A program made the position numbers and the translations under genes. Positions 1 to 9,015 of a DNA stretch of 64,000 bases are shown in pieces. Location of the stretch: contig NZ_JXST01000003.1 in NCBI RefSeq assembly GCF_000878195.1, positions 124,001-188,000 on the forward strand. The letters are read 5' to 3'. Position 1 is the stretch's first letter, and every line of letters starts with the position of its first letter. The notes under the pieces were generated by a model that saw only the letters and a list, made by a program, of their open reading frames with translations, did not search any database and was not told where the DNA came from. The stretch is from Mycolicibacterium llatzerense (lineage in GTDB: Bacteria > Actinomycetota > Actinomycetes > Mycobacteriales > Mycobacteriaceae).

Positions 1-1052
1 ACGCGGCCGGGCTCGAATGTCCAGGACAGCACGTGTCCGTAGAAGTCCTTGAATGCCGCTGAGTCGGCCACTTCGTGGGTCAGGTACGAAAGTTCGCCTG
101 GCCCTGCACCGTTGAGCTCGGGCCGGGGAATGTCCGGCGTCGGCTGGAACACCGCGAAATCGGTGCCGAGCACGTCGGTGGCGTCGAGGGTCGCCCCCCA
201 TTCGTGGTTCTCCGGCGTGCCCACCTGTCCGCCCGCGGCCAGGATGGCCTGCCGCGCCGCGTCGAGATCGGCGACCGCGTAGCAGCAGAACACCGTCTGT
301 GGGCCGGTGGTCTCGAAGATGCCGGTGTGCATTCGGTTGCTGGTCACCTTGCGCGTGTCCGGGTCGTAGGTCCAGCCCAGCACGTGGCCGTAGAAGGCGG
401 CTGCCCGCTCGGCGTCCGGCGTCTGCACCGATATGTAGCCGATGTCGCCGTGCCGGATCGGGACGACGGCGCCGGGGTCAGGACCGGTGAGCATCCAGCG
501 GTGACCGAATGGGTCGATCACCACCGCGGTCCGCGCGCCGTGGGCATCGTACGGTTCTCGCTGCACCTGCGCGCCGCCTTGCCTGGCCTGTGCGAGGGCG
601 GCGTCGGTATCCGGCACCGCCAGCATCAGGCTCACCGAAACAGATTGGGGTGCCGGTGCTTTCAGTCCGAGCTCCGGGAACTCGTCGGCCAGGTAGAGCA
701 CGCCGCCGGCCAGCGCCAGCTCGGCGTGGCCGATCCGGCCGTCGTCCATGACGATCGGTTCGCCGACGACGACGGCGCCCAGGGCGTCGCCGTACCAGGC
801 GATGGCGGCGCGCGCGTCGGCGACGGCCAGGTAGGGCAGGGCCGCCGGCCGGGGCACCGGGGCCGCCGCGGTGGCGGGTGCGTTCAGGTCGGCGATGGCG
901 GTGTCGGTTCCACTCATGACAATTCCTTTCGGGAGGCTGACGGCGGCCTCCAAGCGCGCCCGCAGCCGGGCCGCGAAGGCCGGGTCGGGCTGCACGGGGA
1001 GTTCACCGCCGGCCAGGACCGTCAGCGGGTCGTGACTGTTGTGCAGGGTCAT
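1..1052 (-). CDS. VOC (glyoxalase/bleomycin-resistance fold) family protein, 3' end outside window
   Basis: The visible part (about 350 residues) holds repeated glyoxalase-like modules; the second begins near VQTPDAERAAAFYGHVLGW and a third is running off the edge. The substrate is unknown. An N-terminal stretch of about 45 residues precedes the first module. I chose the ATG at 1050-1052 because a strong GGAGGT lies just upstream and it overlaps the stop of the ECF sigma gene (ATGA), implying translational coupling. A second ATG at 915-917 also has an AGGA site and would give a protein without the N-terminal extension. Co-transcription with a sigma factor suggests it belongs to that sigma factor's output, which is inference. 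Confidence 0.85.
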   Translation of the reverse strand, partial: MTLHNSHDPLTVLAGGELPVQPDPAFAARLRARLEAAVSLPKGIVMSGTDTAIADLNAPATAAAPVPRPAALPYLAVADARAAIAWYGDALGAVVVGEPIVMDDGRIGHAELALAGGVLYLADEFPELGLKAPAPQSVSVSLMLAVPDTDAALAQARQGGAQVQREPYDAHGARTAVVIDPFGHRWMLTGPDPGAVVPIRHGDIGYISVQTPDAERAAAFYGHVLGWTYDPDTRKVTSNRMHTGIFETTGPQTVFCCYAVADLDAARQAILAAGGQVGTPENHEWGATLDATDVLGTDFAVFQPTPDIPRPELNGAGPGELSYLTHEVADSAAFKDFYGHVLSWTFEPGR

Positions 1053-1564
1053 GACGCACCTCCGTCCTGGTATTCGGTTCGGAATGCCCGCCGCGCCCGC
1101 ACCAGTAGGGCTTCGGTGGCGTGCACGGTGCGTCCGATCAACTCGGCGCATTCGGGCACGGGGCGGTCATCCAGATATCGCAGCGTCAGCACCACGCGGT
1201 GCTGTTCGGTCAGCCGGGCCAGCGCGGCCTCGGCGACCAACCGGTCCAGCTCGGCGTCCCAGTCGTCGAAAGGCTCTGCGGGCTCGGGTGTTTCGGGTAC
1301 GGACACGGTGAAGCGGTCGTGCCTGCGGCGGTAGTGATCGGCCAGCTTGTGCCGGGCGACGCCGATCAGCCACGGCACCGAGATCACCGGCGGTGCCGTA
1401 CGACGGGCAGCGTCCATCGCCGCCAGAAACGTCTCCGACGTCAGGTCTTCCGCGGTGCCCCGATCACCGCAGCGCCGCACGAAGTACCCGTAGACCACGG
1501 GCAGCGCCGAGTCGTACAGCGCCAGCAGCGTCTGCGGAGCATCACCGTCTGATTCGCCGCTCAC
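1049..1564 (-). CDS. ECF-type RNA polymerase sigma factor
   Basis: 171 residues with the two-domain ECF layout: region 2 with DLTSETFLAAM and PWLIGVARHKLADHYRRR (about residues 40-85), then a region 4 helix-turn-helix in the last 60 residues. No anti-sigma gene or transmembrane segment is adjacent. The partner gene is instead the VOC protein, overlapped by 4 bp. Start is a GTG. It may direct transcription of its own operon, but I see no clear matching promoter. It is not one of the classical M. tuberculosis sigma factors that I can name. Confidence 0.9.
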   Translation of the reverse strand: MSGESDGDAPQTLLALYDSALPVVYGYFVRRCGDRGTAEDLTSETFLAAMDAARRTAPPVISVPWLIGVARHKLADHYRRRHDRFTVSVPETPEPAEPFDDWDAELDRLVAEAALARLTEQHRVVLTLRYLDDRPVPECAELIGRTVHATEALLVRARRAFRTEYQDGGAS

Positions 1565-1612
1565 ACCCTTATCGTCGCGTCGGGCGGCCGTTTTCCGACG
1601 CCCTCGCCGAAA

Positions 1613-2245
1613 TTAGATGGAAATCAGTCCTTGGCGGACGATGTCGAAGGCTTGGCCCAAGGCATCGGGCAGCGAGACGGTCTCGTCTGCCAGCCATTGT
1701 TCGTAGGCGGTCAGCGCCACGCCGAGCACCGTCCACGCCACGGTCTGCGGCACGAGTTCGGTCGGTTTGGCGTCCAAGCGGCGCGCGACGAAGGAGGCGA
1801 TCACGCCGCGCCAGCCCGCGTACATCGTCATCGAGTAGGCCTGCAGCGCGTCGGTCTGCAGGATCACCTGCATCCGGCGGCGGTGCCGGGGTGTCTCGGA
1901 TTCGTCAAAGCTGTTGAATTCCAACAGTGCTGACCGCAGCGCGGCGTCCAGCGGCACGTCGTGGGGGACGGCGTTGAGCAGGTCCCGCAGATTGGTCAGA
2001 CTCGCGTCGAAGTCGGCCCACGGGATGGCATTCTTCGACGAGAAGTAGCGGAACAGGGTGCGCCGGGAGATGCCGGCGGCATGGGCGACGTCGTCGACGC
2101 TGACGTCGTCGAAGCCGCGGGTGGCGAACAGCTCGAGCGCCACATGGGTGATGTGGTCGCGCGTGGTGGAGCGGCGCCGGCCCACCCGGCCGTGCTGTGG
2201 AACGGCCCCGGCGTCGCGCTCGGGAGGCTCCGATTCGGTCCTCAT
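1613..2245 (-). CDS. mftR: MftR, TetR-family regulator of the mycofactocin locus
   Basis: 210 residues. A TetR N-terminal helix-turn-helix is visible at about residues 30-75 ([20 protein letters not shown]), after a charged leader. The C-terminal ligand domain is poorly conserved, as usual. It is divergent from mftA, the standard position of mftR, and characterised MftR proteins respond to acyl-CoAs and control mft expression (family knowledge). The 101-bp shared intergenic region contains an imperfect palindrome at 2301-2321 that is the obvious operator candidate. Confidence 0.93.
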   Translation of the reverse strand: MRTESEPPERDAGAVPQHGRVGRRRSTTRDHITHVALELFATRGFDDVSVDDVAHAAGISRRTLFRYFSSKNAIPWADFDASLTNLRDLLNAVPHDVPLDAALRSALLEFNSFDESETPRHRRRMQVILQTDALQAYSMTMYAGWRGVIASFVARRLDAKPTELVPQTVAWTVLGVALTAYEQWLADETVSLPDALGQAFDIVRQGLISI

Positions 2246-2300
2246 CAGACCCGCCCTTCCTTTTCGGCACTCGATGCCATATTCTTGCGACTTGGATCAC

Positions 2301-2321
2301 AGTTGTCGAGTACCGGCAACT
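2301..2321. promoter_or_regulatory. Candidate MftR operator (imperfect palindrome)
   Basis: A 21-bp near-palindrome of the form AGTTGnCG-N5-CGnCAACT lies between mftR and mftA, 25 bp before the mftA start. TetR regulators usually bind such sites in their divergent intergenic region. The assignment to MftR is by position only. Confidence 0.5.
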
Positions 2322-2346
2322 GCCACGGTAGCGAAAGGGGCGATCC

Positions 2347-2442
2347 ATGGACTCGAATCAGCAGGTTGAGACCGGTACCGAATTGGTCACCGAGACTCTG
2401 GTCGAAGAGGTCTCGATCGACGGTATGTGCGGGGTCTACTGA
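2347..2442 (+). CDS. mftA: MftA, mycofactocin precursor peptide
   Basis: 31 residues, too short for most gene callers, ending in the diagnostic IDGMCGVY. The C-terminal Val-Tyr pair is the part that becomes mycofactocin: MftC decarboxylates the Tyr and cross-links it to Val, MftE then releases the dipeptide-derived core, and the remaining leader binds MftB. A good ribosome site (AAAGGGG) lies 6-7 nt before the ATG. It is the first gene of the mftA-G operon, divergent from mftR. Confidence 0.97.
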   Translation: MDSNQQVETGTELVTETLVEEVSIDGMCGVY

Positions 2443-2444
2443 CC

Positions 2445-2834
2445 GTGTCTGCACCAGCCGCGGCCCGGATGGAGTCAGCAGGGGCCGAAACCTCGGACCC
2501 GCCGGCAGGGGCCGGATTGCCGGCTCCGCCGGCGCTGGCCTTCGATCCTGACCGCGGCTGGCGCCTGCACCACCAGGTCGCCGTCCGCCCCGAACCATTC
2601 GGTGCGCTGCTGTATCACTTTGGTACGCGCAAACTTTCGTTCCTGAAGAACCGCATCATCGTCGAGATCGTCAACACGCTGGCCGACCATCCGGACGTCC
2701 GCAGCGCCTGCCGCGCCGCCGGCATCGACGATGACCAGCAGGGGCCGTATCTGCACGCGTTCGGCGTGCTGGTCCAGTCCAAGATGCTGATCCCGGCAGA
2801 CCAGAACAGCCCAGAAGGATCCACCGCTTCATGA
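2445..2834 (+). CDS. mftB: MftB, mycofactocin precursor-binding chaperone (RiPP recognition element)
   Basis: Small PqqD-like protein. The conserved part runs from FDPDRGWRLHHQVAVRPEP through YHFGTRKLSFLKNR, the typical MftB signature. It binds the MftA leader and presents it to MftC. The GTG start at 2445 is 2 nt after the mftA stop and gives 129 residues, with a longer Ala/Pro-rich N-terminus than common MftB (about 100 residues). The ATG at 2469 is an equally possible start, and neither has a strong ribosome site. Its stop overlaps the mftC start (ATGA). Confidence 0.9.
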   Translation: MSAPAAARMESAGAETSDPPAGAGLPAPPALAFDPDRGWRLHHQVAVRPEPFGALLYHFGTRKLSFLKNRIIVEIVNTLADHPDVRSACRAAGIDDDQQGPYLHAFGVLVQSKMLIPADQNSPEGSTAS

Positions 2835-4021
2835 CCGCAACGGCACCCGTGCCCCGGCTGATCGAGCAGTTCGAGCATGGCCTCGACGCGCCCATCTGCC
2901 TCACCTGGGAACTCACCTACGCCTGCAACCTGTCCTGTGTGCACTGCCTGTCGTCGTCGGGCAAGCGCGACCCGCGCGAGCTGAGCACCCAGCAGTGCAA
3001 GGACATCATCGACGAGCTCGAGCGCATGCAGGTGTTCTACGTGAACATCGGCGGCGGCGAGCCGACGGTGCGGTCGGATTTCTGGGAGCTCGTCGACTAC
3101 GCCACCGAGCATCACGTCGGCGTCAAGTTCTCCACCAACGGTGTGCGCATCGACGAGGCCGTCGCTGCCAAGCTCGCCGCGAGTGACTATGTGGACGTTC
3201 AGATTTCGCTCGACGGCGCCACCGCGGAGATCAACGACGCAGTGCGCGGCCCGGGTTCGTTCGCCATGGCCATTCGGGCACTGGAAAACCTGAAGAACGC
3301 GGGCTTCAAGGACGCCAAGATCTCGGTCGTGGTGACCCGCCACAACGTCGACCAGCTCGACGATTTCAAGGCCCTCGCCGACAACTACGGCGCCACCCTG
3401 CGCATCACCCGGCTGCGTCCGTCCGGCCGCGGCGCCGACGTGTGGGACGACCTGCACCCCACCGCCGAGCAGCAGGTCCAGCTGTACAACTGGCTGGTCG
3501 CCAAGGGTGAGCGGGTGCTCACCGGTGACTCGTTCTTCCACCTGTCGGGCCTCGGCGAGCCCGGCGCGCTGGCCGGCCTGAACCTCTGCGGCGCCGGTCG
3601 TGTCGTCTGCCTGATCGACCCCGTCGGCGATGTGTACGCGTGCCCGTTCGCCATCCATGAGCGCTTCCTGGCCGGAAACATCCTGAGCGATAACGGTTTC
3701 CAGCACGTCTGGCAGGACGCCCCGCTGTTCCGTGAACTGCGGGAACCGCAGTCGGCCGGTGCCTGCGGCAGCTGTGGGCACTACGACAGCTGCCGTGGCG
3801 GCTGCATGGCGGCAAAGTTCTTCACGGGTCTGCCCATGGACGGCCCGGACCCCGAGTGCGTGCAGGGCTTCGGCGAGCCCGCGCTGGCACTCGACCGCGA
3901 CAAGCCCAAGTCGCACCTCGACCACTCCCGCAGCGGGGGCCGCAAAGGACCCGTCCCGCTCAAGCTCCTGGCCATGCCGGCCAAGGCTCCGCAAAAATTC
4001 TGTAACGAAAGTCCGCTCTGA
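2831..4021 (+). CDS. mftC: MftC, mycofactocin radical SAM maturase
   Basis: 396 residues. The radical SAM cluster motif CNLSCVHC is at residues 32-39, with the glycine-rich SAM motif GGGEPT soon after. A C-terminal SPASM region with extra iron-sulfur cysteines (VYACPF, then CGSCGHYDSCRGGC) spans about residues 255-345. MftC oxidatively decarboxylates the C-terminal Tyr of MftA and then forms the carbon-carbon bond to Val. It overlaps mftB by 4 bp and is followed by mftD after 2 nt. Confidence 0.97.
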   Translation: MTATAPVPRLIEQFEHGLDAPICLTWELTYACNLSCVHCLSSSGKRDPRELSTQQCKDIIDELERMQVFYVNIGGGEPTVRSDFWELVDYATEHHVGVKFSTNGVRIDEAVAAKLAASDYVDVQISLDGATAEINDAVRGPGSFAMAIRALENLKNAGFKDAKISVVVTRHNVDQLDDFKALADNYGATLRITRLRPSGRGADVWDDLHPTAEQQVQLYNWLVAKGERVLTGDSFFHLSGLGEPGALAGLNLCGAGRVVCLIDPVGDVYACPFAIHERFLAGNILSDNGFQHVWQDAPLFRELREPQSAGACGSCGHYDSCRGGCMAAKFFTGLPMDGPDPECVQGFGEPALALDRDKPKSHLDHSRSGGRKGPVPLKLLAMPAKAPQKFCNESPL

Positions 4022-4023
4022 TC

Positions 4024-5199
4024 ATGGCTCGTGATACCTGGTTCGAAACCGTCGCCATCGCGCAGGAGCGCGCGAAGAAGCGGCTGCCCAAGTCCGCCTA
4101 CTCCTCGCTGATCTCGGCGAGTGAGAAGGGTTTGACCGTCGCCGACAACGTCGCGGCATTCGGCGAGCTCGGCTTCGCGCCGCACGTCATCGGCGCGCTG
4201 GACAAGCGCGAGATGGCGACAACGGTTATGGGTCAAGAGATTTCACTGCCCGTGATTATCTCTCCGACCGGCGTGCAGGCGATCAACCCCGACGGCGAGG
4301 TCGCCGTCGCCCGCGCCGCCGCGGCCCGTGGCACCGCGATGGGCCTGTCGTCGTTCGCCAGCAAGCCGATGGAAGAGGTCATCGCGGCGAACCCCAAGAC
4401 CTTCTTCCAGATCTACTGGCTCGGCGGCCGTGACGACATCGCCGCCCGGGCCGAGCGGGCCCGCGCGGCCGGCGCCAAGGGCCTGATCGTCACCACCGAC
4501 TGGAGCTTCAGCCACGGCCGGGACTGGGGCAGTCCCAAGATTCCGGAAAAGATGGATCTCAAGACCATCATCAAGATGAGCCCCGAGGTCATCACCAAGC
4601 CGCGCTACATGTGGACCTGGGGCAAGACTCTGCGTCCGCCCGAGCTGTCGGTGCCCAATCAGGCCATCAACGGCCAGGCCCCGCCGCCCTTCTTCGACGC
4701 CTATGGCGAGTGGATGGGCACCCCGGCGCCGACCTGGGAGGACATCGCCTGGCTGCGCGAGCTGTGGGGCGGGCCGTTCATGCTCAAGGGCGTCATGCGC
4801 ATCGACGACGCCAAACGTGCTGTGGACGCGGGTGTTTCGGCGATCTCGGTGTCCAACCACGGCGGTAACAACCTGGACAGCACCCCGGCGTCGATCCGGG
4901 CGCTGCCGGCCATCGCCGAGGCCGTCGGCGACCAGATCGAGGTTTTGCTGGACGGCGGTATCCGCCGAGGCAGCGACGTGGTCAAGGCGCTGGCGCTCGG
5001 TGCCCGTGCGGTGATGCTCGGCCGGGCCTACCTGTGGGGGCTGGCGGCCGAGGGACAGGCCGGCGTCGAGAACGTGCTCGACATCATGCACGGCGGTATC
5101 GACTCGGCGCTGCGTGGTCTGGGCAAGGGCTCGATTCACGACCTCGGGCCGGACGACATCCTGGTGCCGGAGGGCTTCACCCGGCGGCTGGGCGGCTAA
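4024..5199 (+). CDS. mftD: MftD, FMN-dependent pre-mycofactocin synthase
   Basis: 391 residues of the FMN alpha-hydroxy-acid oxidase fold (lactate dehydrogenase LldD-like). Visible landmarks are QIYWLGGRDD, the active-site region ISVSNHGGNNLDST (lactate oxidases have Arg where this has Asn) and the phosphate-binding DGGIRRGSDVVKAL. In the pathway it oxidatively deaminates the AHDP intermediate to the redox-active dicarbonyl of pre-mycofactocin. It directly follows mftC with 2 nt between them. Confidence 0.96.
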   Translation: MARDTWFETVAIAQERAKKRLPKSAYSSLISASEKGLTVADNVAAFGELGFAPHVIGALDKREMATTVMGQEISLPVIISPTGVQAINPDGEVAVARAAAARGTAMGLSSFASKPMEEVIAANPKTFFQIYWLGGRDDIAARAERARAAGAKGLIVTTDWSFSHGRDWGSPKIPEKMDLKTIIKMSPEVITKPRYMWTWGKTLRPPELSVPNQAINGQAPPPFFDAYGEWMGTPAPTWEDIAWLRELWGGPFMLKGVMRIDDAKRAVDAGVSAISVSNHGGNNLDSTPASIRALPAIAEAVGDQIEVLLDGGIRRGSDVVKALALGARAVMLGRAYLWGLAAEGQAGVENVLDIMHGGIDSALRGLGKGSIHDLGPDDILVPEGFTRRLGG

Positions 5200-5315
5200 C
5201 GCCGCTGGGCGCCGGCGCCTGATTCGACGGGTCCGCTGATACGTGCGGTGCTGACGTGGCTGCCGTGATGGTCAATGGGGTCTTGACAACCGCGACAATT
5301 TGACCATCCGCTACG

Positions 5316-5340
5316 AATTGTTGCGTATACGGCAACAATT
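5316..5340. promoter_or_regulatory. Inverted repeat between mftD and mftE, candidate operator
   Basis: Perfect 9-bp arms AATTGTTGC and GCAACAATT flank a 7-nt spacer, 36 bp before mftE. A TTGACA hexamer is at 5283-5288 and a TTGACC at 5300-5305. The 177-bp gap is the only sizeable break within mftA-G, so an internal promoter with its own repressor is plausible but unproven. Confidence 0.45.
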
Positions 5341-5376
5341 GGCGCACAGCGGGCAAATTCGGCTTACCATCGGCGG

Positions 5377-6108
5377 GTGCCTTTCCCCAGCGAGCTCGGG
5401 AACTCGACGTCGAGGCAGTTGCAATCCATGCAGCCTTCGTTGATCGTCCCGCTTGGTTCCACCGAGCAGCATGGGCCGCACCTGCCGCTGGATACCGACA
5501 CCCGGATCGCTGAGGCGGTGTCGCGGTCCGTGGCCGCGCAGCTGCGTGAGTCGACGCCCGGCGTCGGTCAGCCCACGTGGCTGGTGGCGTCTGCCATCAG
5601 CTACGGCGCGAGCGGTGAGCACGAGAGCTTTCCCGGCACCATCTCGATCGGCCTGGCGGCGCTGGAGCATTTGCTGGTCGAGTTCGGCCGGTCGGCCTGC
5701 AACTGGGCCGGCCGGATCGTGTTCGTCAACGGTCACGGCGGCAATGTGGCGGCGCTGACGGCAGCGACCACGCTGTTGCGGGCCGAGGGGCGCGATGTGA
5801 CCTGGTGCCCGTGTACGGCCGTCGGTGCCGACGCCCACGCCGGCCATACCGAAACGTCTGTACTGCTGCATCTTTCACCGGCGGACGTCTGGGTCGACGA
5901 GAGCGTCGTCGGCAACACCGCGCCGTTGCCGGAGCTGCTGCCGGCATTGCGCAGTGGCGGAGTGGCCGCGGTCAGCCCGGTGGGGGTGCTGGGCGATCCG
6001 ACGACTGCCACCGCGGACGAGGGGTCCCGTATCTTTGCAGAAATGGTCGGGAGCTGTGTGCGCAGGATCGGCACGTGGCAGCCCGGCCCGGGGGGAATGC
6101 TCGCGTGA
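5377..6108 (+). CDS. mftE: MftE, creatininase-family mycofactocin peptidase
   Basis: 243 residues of the creatininase metallohydrolase fold. The metal-binding signature is seen in [16 protein letters not shown] near the N-terminus and VNGHGGN further on, followed by GHTETS. It cleaves the modified C-terminal pair from MftA to give AHDP. The GTG start gives an N-terminus matching the family length. The ATG at 5428 would remove 17 residues and is less likely. mftF starts 13 nt downstream. Confidence 0.93.
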   Translation: MPFPSELGNSTSRQLQSMQPSLIVPLGSTEQHGPHLPLDTDTRIAEAVSRSVAAQLRESTPGVGQPTWLVASAISYGASGEHESFPGTISIGLAALEHLLVEFGRSACNWAGRIVFVNGHGGNVAALTAATTLLRAEGRDVTWCPCTAVGADAHAGHTETSVLLHLSPADVWVDESVVGNTAPLPELLPALRSGGVAAVSPVGVLGDPTTATADEGSRIFAEMVGSCVRRIGTWQPGPGGMLA

Positions 6109-6121
6109 CGGGGGTGGGACA

Positions 6122-7540
6122 GTGACGGGGCCGAGGCTGCCCGACGGCTTTGCCGTCCAAGTGGATCGTCGGGTCAAGGTGCTGGGGGAGGGCGCCGCAC
6201 TGCTCGGTGGATCGCCGACGCGATTGCTGCGCCTGGCTCCGGCGGCGCAGACCATGCTCGACCGCGGCCGCTTGGAGGTCCACGACGCGCAGAGTGCGCA
6301 GCTGGCCCGCACCCTGCTCGACGCCACGGTCGCCCACCCGCGGCCGGCGACCGGGCCGTCGCACCTCGACGTCACCGTCGTTGTTCCGGTACGCGACAAC
6401 GCAGTTGGCGTCGCCCGGTTGGTGCGGTCCCTGCGCGGCATGCGCGTGGTGGTCGTCGACGACGGCTCCGTGGTGCCGCTGCAGGCCGCGGACTTCTGCG
6501 ACCTGGCCGGCCACTGCGACGTCCGCGTGCTCAGGCATGACGTCAGCCGCGGGCCCGCGGCGGCCCGCAACACCGGACTGGCCGCCTGCGAGACGGATTT
6601 CGTGGCGTTCCTGGACTCGGATGTGGTGCCGCGTCGCGGGTGGCTGGAAGCGCTGCTGGGGCACTTTTGCGACCCGGCCGTCGCGTTGGTCGCGCCGCGC
6701 ATCGTGGGTCTGCACGAGCCCGACAATCTGATCGCTCGCTACGAGGCCGTGCGCTCGTCACTGGACCTCGGCATGCGGGAAGCACCGGTGGTGCCGTACG
6801 GCATGGTGGCCTATGTGCCGAGCGCAGCCATCGTCTGCCGGCGCGCGTCGCTCGACCAGGTGGGCGGTTTCGACGAGTCGCTGCAGTCCGGTGAGGACGT
6901 GGACCTGTGCTGGCGGTTCATCGAGGCCGGGGCCCGGCTGCGGTACGAACCGATCGCGCTGGTCGGCCACGATCACCGCACCGCGTTGGGAGAGTGGTTC
7001 GCCCGCAAGGCCTTTTACGGTTCCTCGGCTGCGCCGCTGTCGGTGCGACACCCGGGCAAGACCGCGCCGTTGGTGATCTCCGGCTGGACCCTGGTGGTCT
7101 GGGTGCTGCTGGGCATGGGGTCCGGGGTGGGCTACCTCGCCTCGACCATCGCCGCCGCGATCACCGGCCGGCGCATCGCAAACTCGCTGCGATCGATCGA
7201 CACCGAACCGCGGGAAGTCGCCGCCGTGGCCGCGCAGGGGCTATGGGCTGCGGCCCTGCAACTCGCTGCGGCGCTGTGCCGGCATTACTGGCCGGTGGCG
7301 CTGGTGCTGGCGGTGTGTTTCCGGCGTTGGCGGCAAGTGGTGTTGATCGCCGCGATCGTGGACGGCGTCGTCGACTGGGCCCGCCGCCACCACACGGTGG
7401 ACGACAACACCCAGCGCGTGGGCCTGCTGGCCTACCTGCTGCTCAAGCGCCTCGATGACATCGCCTACGGTCTCGGACTGTGGGGCGGCGTGGTGCGCGA
7501 GCGGCATCTGGGTGCGCTCAAGCCGCAGATCCGGACTTGA
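6122..7540 (+). CDS. mftF: MftF, mycofactocin glycosyltransferase
   Basis: 472 residues. A family-2 glycosyltransferase domain occupies the middle ([33 protein letters not shown] with the DxD motif, then [11 protein letters not shown]). Two or more hydrophobic segments follow from about 7070 to 7170, so it is probably membrane-associated. The known role is attaching a beta-1,4-glucose chain to (pre)mycofactocin. The GTG at 6122 is chosen because upstream sequence in this frame overlaps mftE and encodes no family-like residues. Confidence 0.93.
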   Translation: MTGPRLPDGFAVQVDRRVKVLGEGAALLGGSPTRLLRLAPAAQTMLDRGRLEVHDAQSAQLARTLLDATVAHPRPATGPSHLDVTVVVPVRDNAVGVARLVRSLRGMRVVVVDDGSVVPLQAADFCDLAGHCDVRVLRHDVSRGPAAARNTGLAACETDFVAFLDSDVVPRRGWLEALLGHFCDPAVALVAPRIVGLHEPDNLIARYEAVRSSLDLGMREAPVVPYGMVAYVPSAAIVCRRASLDQVGGFDESLQSGEDVDLCWRFIEAGARLRYEPIALVGHDHRTALGEWFARKAFYGSSAAPLSVRHPGKTAPLVISGWTLVVWVLLGMGSGVGYLASTIAAAITGRRIANSLRSIDTEPREVAAVAAQGLWAAALQLAAALCRHYWPVALVLAVCFRRWRQVVLIAAIVDGVVDWARRHHTVDDNTQRVGLLAYLLLKRLDDIAYGLGLWGGVVRERHLGALKPQIRT

Positions 7541-9015
7541 TCCCGCGCCGCGATGACGTCCTGATCGTCGGGGCCGGTAGCGCCGGCTGTGTTCTGGCCG
7601 AGCGTCTTTCGGTCGATCCCGCCTGTCAGGTGACACTGCTCGAGACCGGCGGCACCGTCCGTCCGGAGCCGGGCTGGGTGCTGCCCATCGGCGTCGACAG
7701 CACCGTCACGCGACAGCACCGGACGACGCTGACGCAGAATCCGGCGCGGTCTGCGGACATCGTGCGGGGGCGGGTGCTGGGCGGGTCCGGGGCGATCAAC
7801 GGCGGCTATTTCTGCCGGGCCTGGCCGTCGGACTTCGACGCCTGGGCGGTGCCGGGCTGGGCCTGGTCCGACGTGCTGCCGCACTATCGCGCCATCGAGA
7901 CGGACCACGACTTCGGCGGTGCCGAACATGGATCGAGCGGCGGTGCCGAACATGGATCGAGCGGCGGTGCCGAACATGGATCGAGCGGCGGTGCCGAACA
8001 CGGTTCGGCCGGTCCGGTGCCGGTGCGCCGTATCAGCGAATTCGCAGCGTCCTCACAGGCTTTCCGTGACGCGGCCGGGGCTCGGTACCCGTGGGTCGAC
8101 GATCTCAATGCCGCGGCCGGGATGCGGCCCGGCCTCGGTGCGGTGCCGCTGAACATCGACGACACCGGTCACCGGCACGGTCCGGGTGAGGTCTATCTGG
8201 CGGCCGCGCGCGGCCGGGACAACCTGACGGTGCTCACCGGGACGCGCGTGCTGCGGCTGTTGTTCGACGGGGCCCGCGCGGTGGGGGTGCGCTGCCTGGG
8301 CCCCGATGGTCCGGTCGACCGGTATGCCGATCGGATTGTGTTGTGCGCCGGGGCAATTGAATCCGCACATCTGTTGATGCTGTCCGGGATCGGCCCGGCC
8401 GCGCAGCTGCGGGGCGTCGGCGTACCGGTGGTGGCCGACCTGCCGGTGGGCGTCGCGTGCGCCGATCATCCGGAATGGGTCGTGCCGACCACCTGGCCCG
8501 CGGATCCCGGCCGTCCGCCGCTCGAATTGCTGCTCACCACCGAGCAGCTGGAAATCCGGCCGTACACCTGGGGATTCGCGGCCATGACCGGTGGTGCCGC
8601 CGGTGGTTCGGATCCGGTGCACCTCGGGATCTCGCTGATGCGGCCGCGCGCGCAGGGCAGGGTTCTGCTGGTATCGGACGACCCCGACGTGCGGCCCACC
8701 ATCGAGCACCGCTACGACTCCGACCCGGCTGATGCCGCCGCGCTACAAGTCGGTTACGAATTGTGTCGGGACCTGTTCGGCGATGCCGTCATCGACGGCG
8801 AACCCGCCTGGTCCACCGCGCAGCATCTGTCGGCCACGGCGCCGATCGGAGCGGACGGCGACGAGCGCGCCGTCCTCGATCCCCGCTGCCGGGTACGCGG
8901 CATCGACGGGCTGTGGGTGGCCGACGGTGCCGCGCTGCCCGGCATCACGGGACGGGGCCCGCATGCGACGGTCGTCATGCTGGCGCATCGCGCGGCCCGA
9001 TTCATCGTGTCCTAG
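7537..9015 (+). CDS. mftG: MftG, GMC-family mycofactocin-associated oxidoreductase
   Basis: About 492 residues. The FAD-binding [17 protein letters not shown] is at the N-terminus, the GMC signature [15 protein letters not shown] follows, and the C-terminal active-site block is [12 protein letters not shown] to [14 protein letters not shown]. It is thought to pass electrons from reduced mycofactocin to the respiratory chain. No ATG lies near the N-terminus. I use TTG at 7537, which overlaps the mftF stop (TTGA); a GTG at 7480 is the alternative. An in-frame 24-bp tandem repeat interrupts it. Its stop overlaps the stop of the convergent MFS gene. Confidence 0.9.
   Translation: MIPRRDDVLIVGAGSAGCVLAERLSVDPACQVTLLETGGTVRPEPGWVLPIGVDSTVTRQHRTTLTQNPARSADIVRGRVLGGSGAINGGYFCRAWPSDFDAWAVPGWAWSDVLPHYRAIETDHDFGGAEHGSSGGAEHGSSGGAEHGSSGGAEHGSAGPVPVRRISEFAASSQAFRDAAGARYPWVDDLNAAAGMRPGLGAVPLNIDDTGHRHGPGEVYLAAARGRDNLTVLTGTRVLRLLFDGARAVGVRCLGPDGPVDRYADRIVLCAGAIESAHLLMLSGIGPAAQLRGVGVPVVADLPVGVACADHPEWVVPTTWPADPGRPPLELLLTTEQLEIRPYTWGFAAMTGGAAGGSDPVHLGISLMRPRAQGRVLLVSDDPDVRPTIEHRYDSDPADAAALQVGYELCRDLFGDAVIDGEPAWSTAQHLSATAPIGADGDERAVLDPRCRVRGIDGLWVADGAALPGITGRGPHATVVMLAHRAARFIVS
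7915..8010 (+). repeat. Four 24-bp tandem repeats inside mftG
   Basis: Three identical units and a diverged fourth unit encode GGAEHGSS x3 then GGAEHGSA, just before GPVPVRR. Units begin at 7915, 7939, 7963 and 7987. The repeat keeps frame, so copy-number change would vary a loop without destroying the protein. Confidence 0.97.

Noticed and set aside
75..1334. 419-residue plus-strand frame at the window start
   Set aside because: Opposite the VOC and ECF genes, composition is shadow-like, no motif.
2615..3994. 459-residue minus-strand frame across mftB-mftC
   Set aside because: Shadow of mftC, whose radical SAM and SPASM cysteines are intact on the plus strand.
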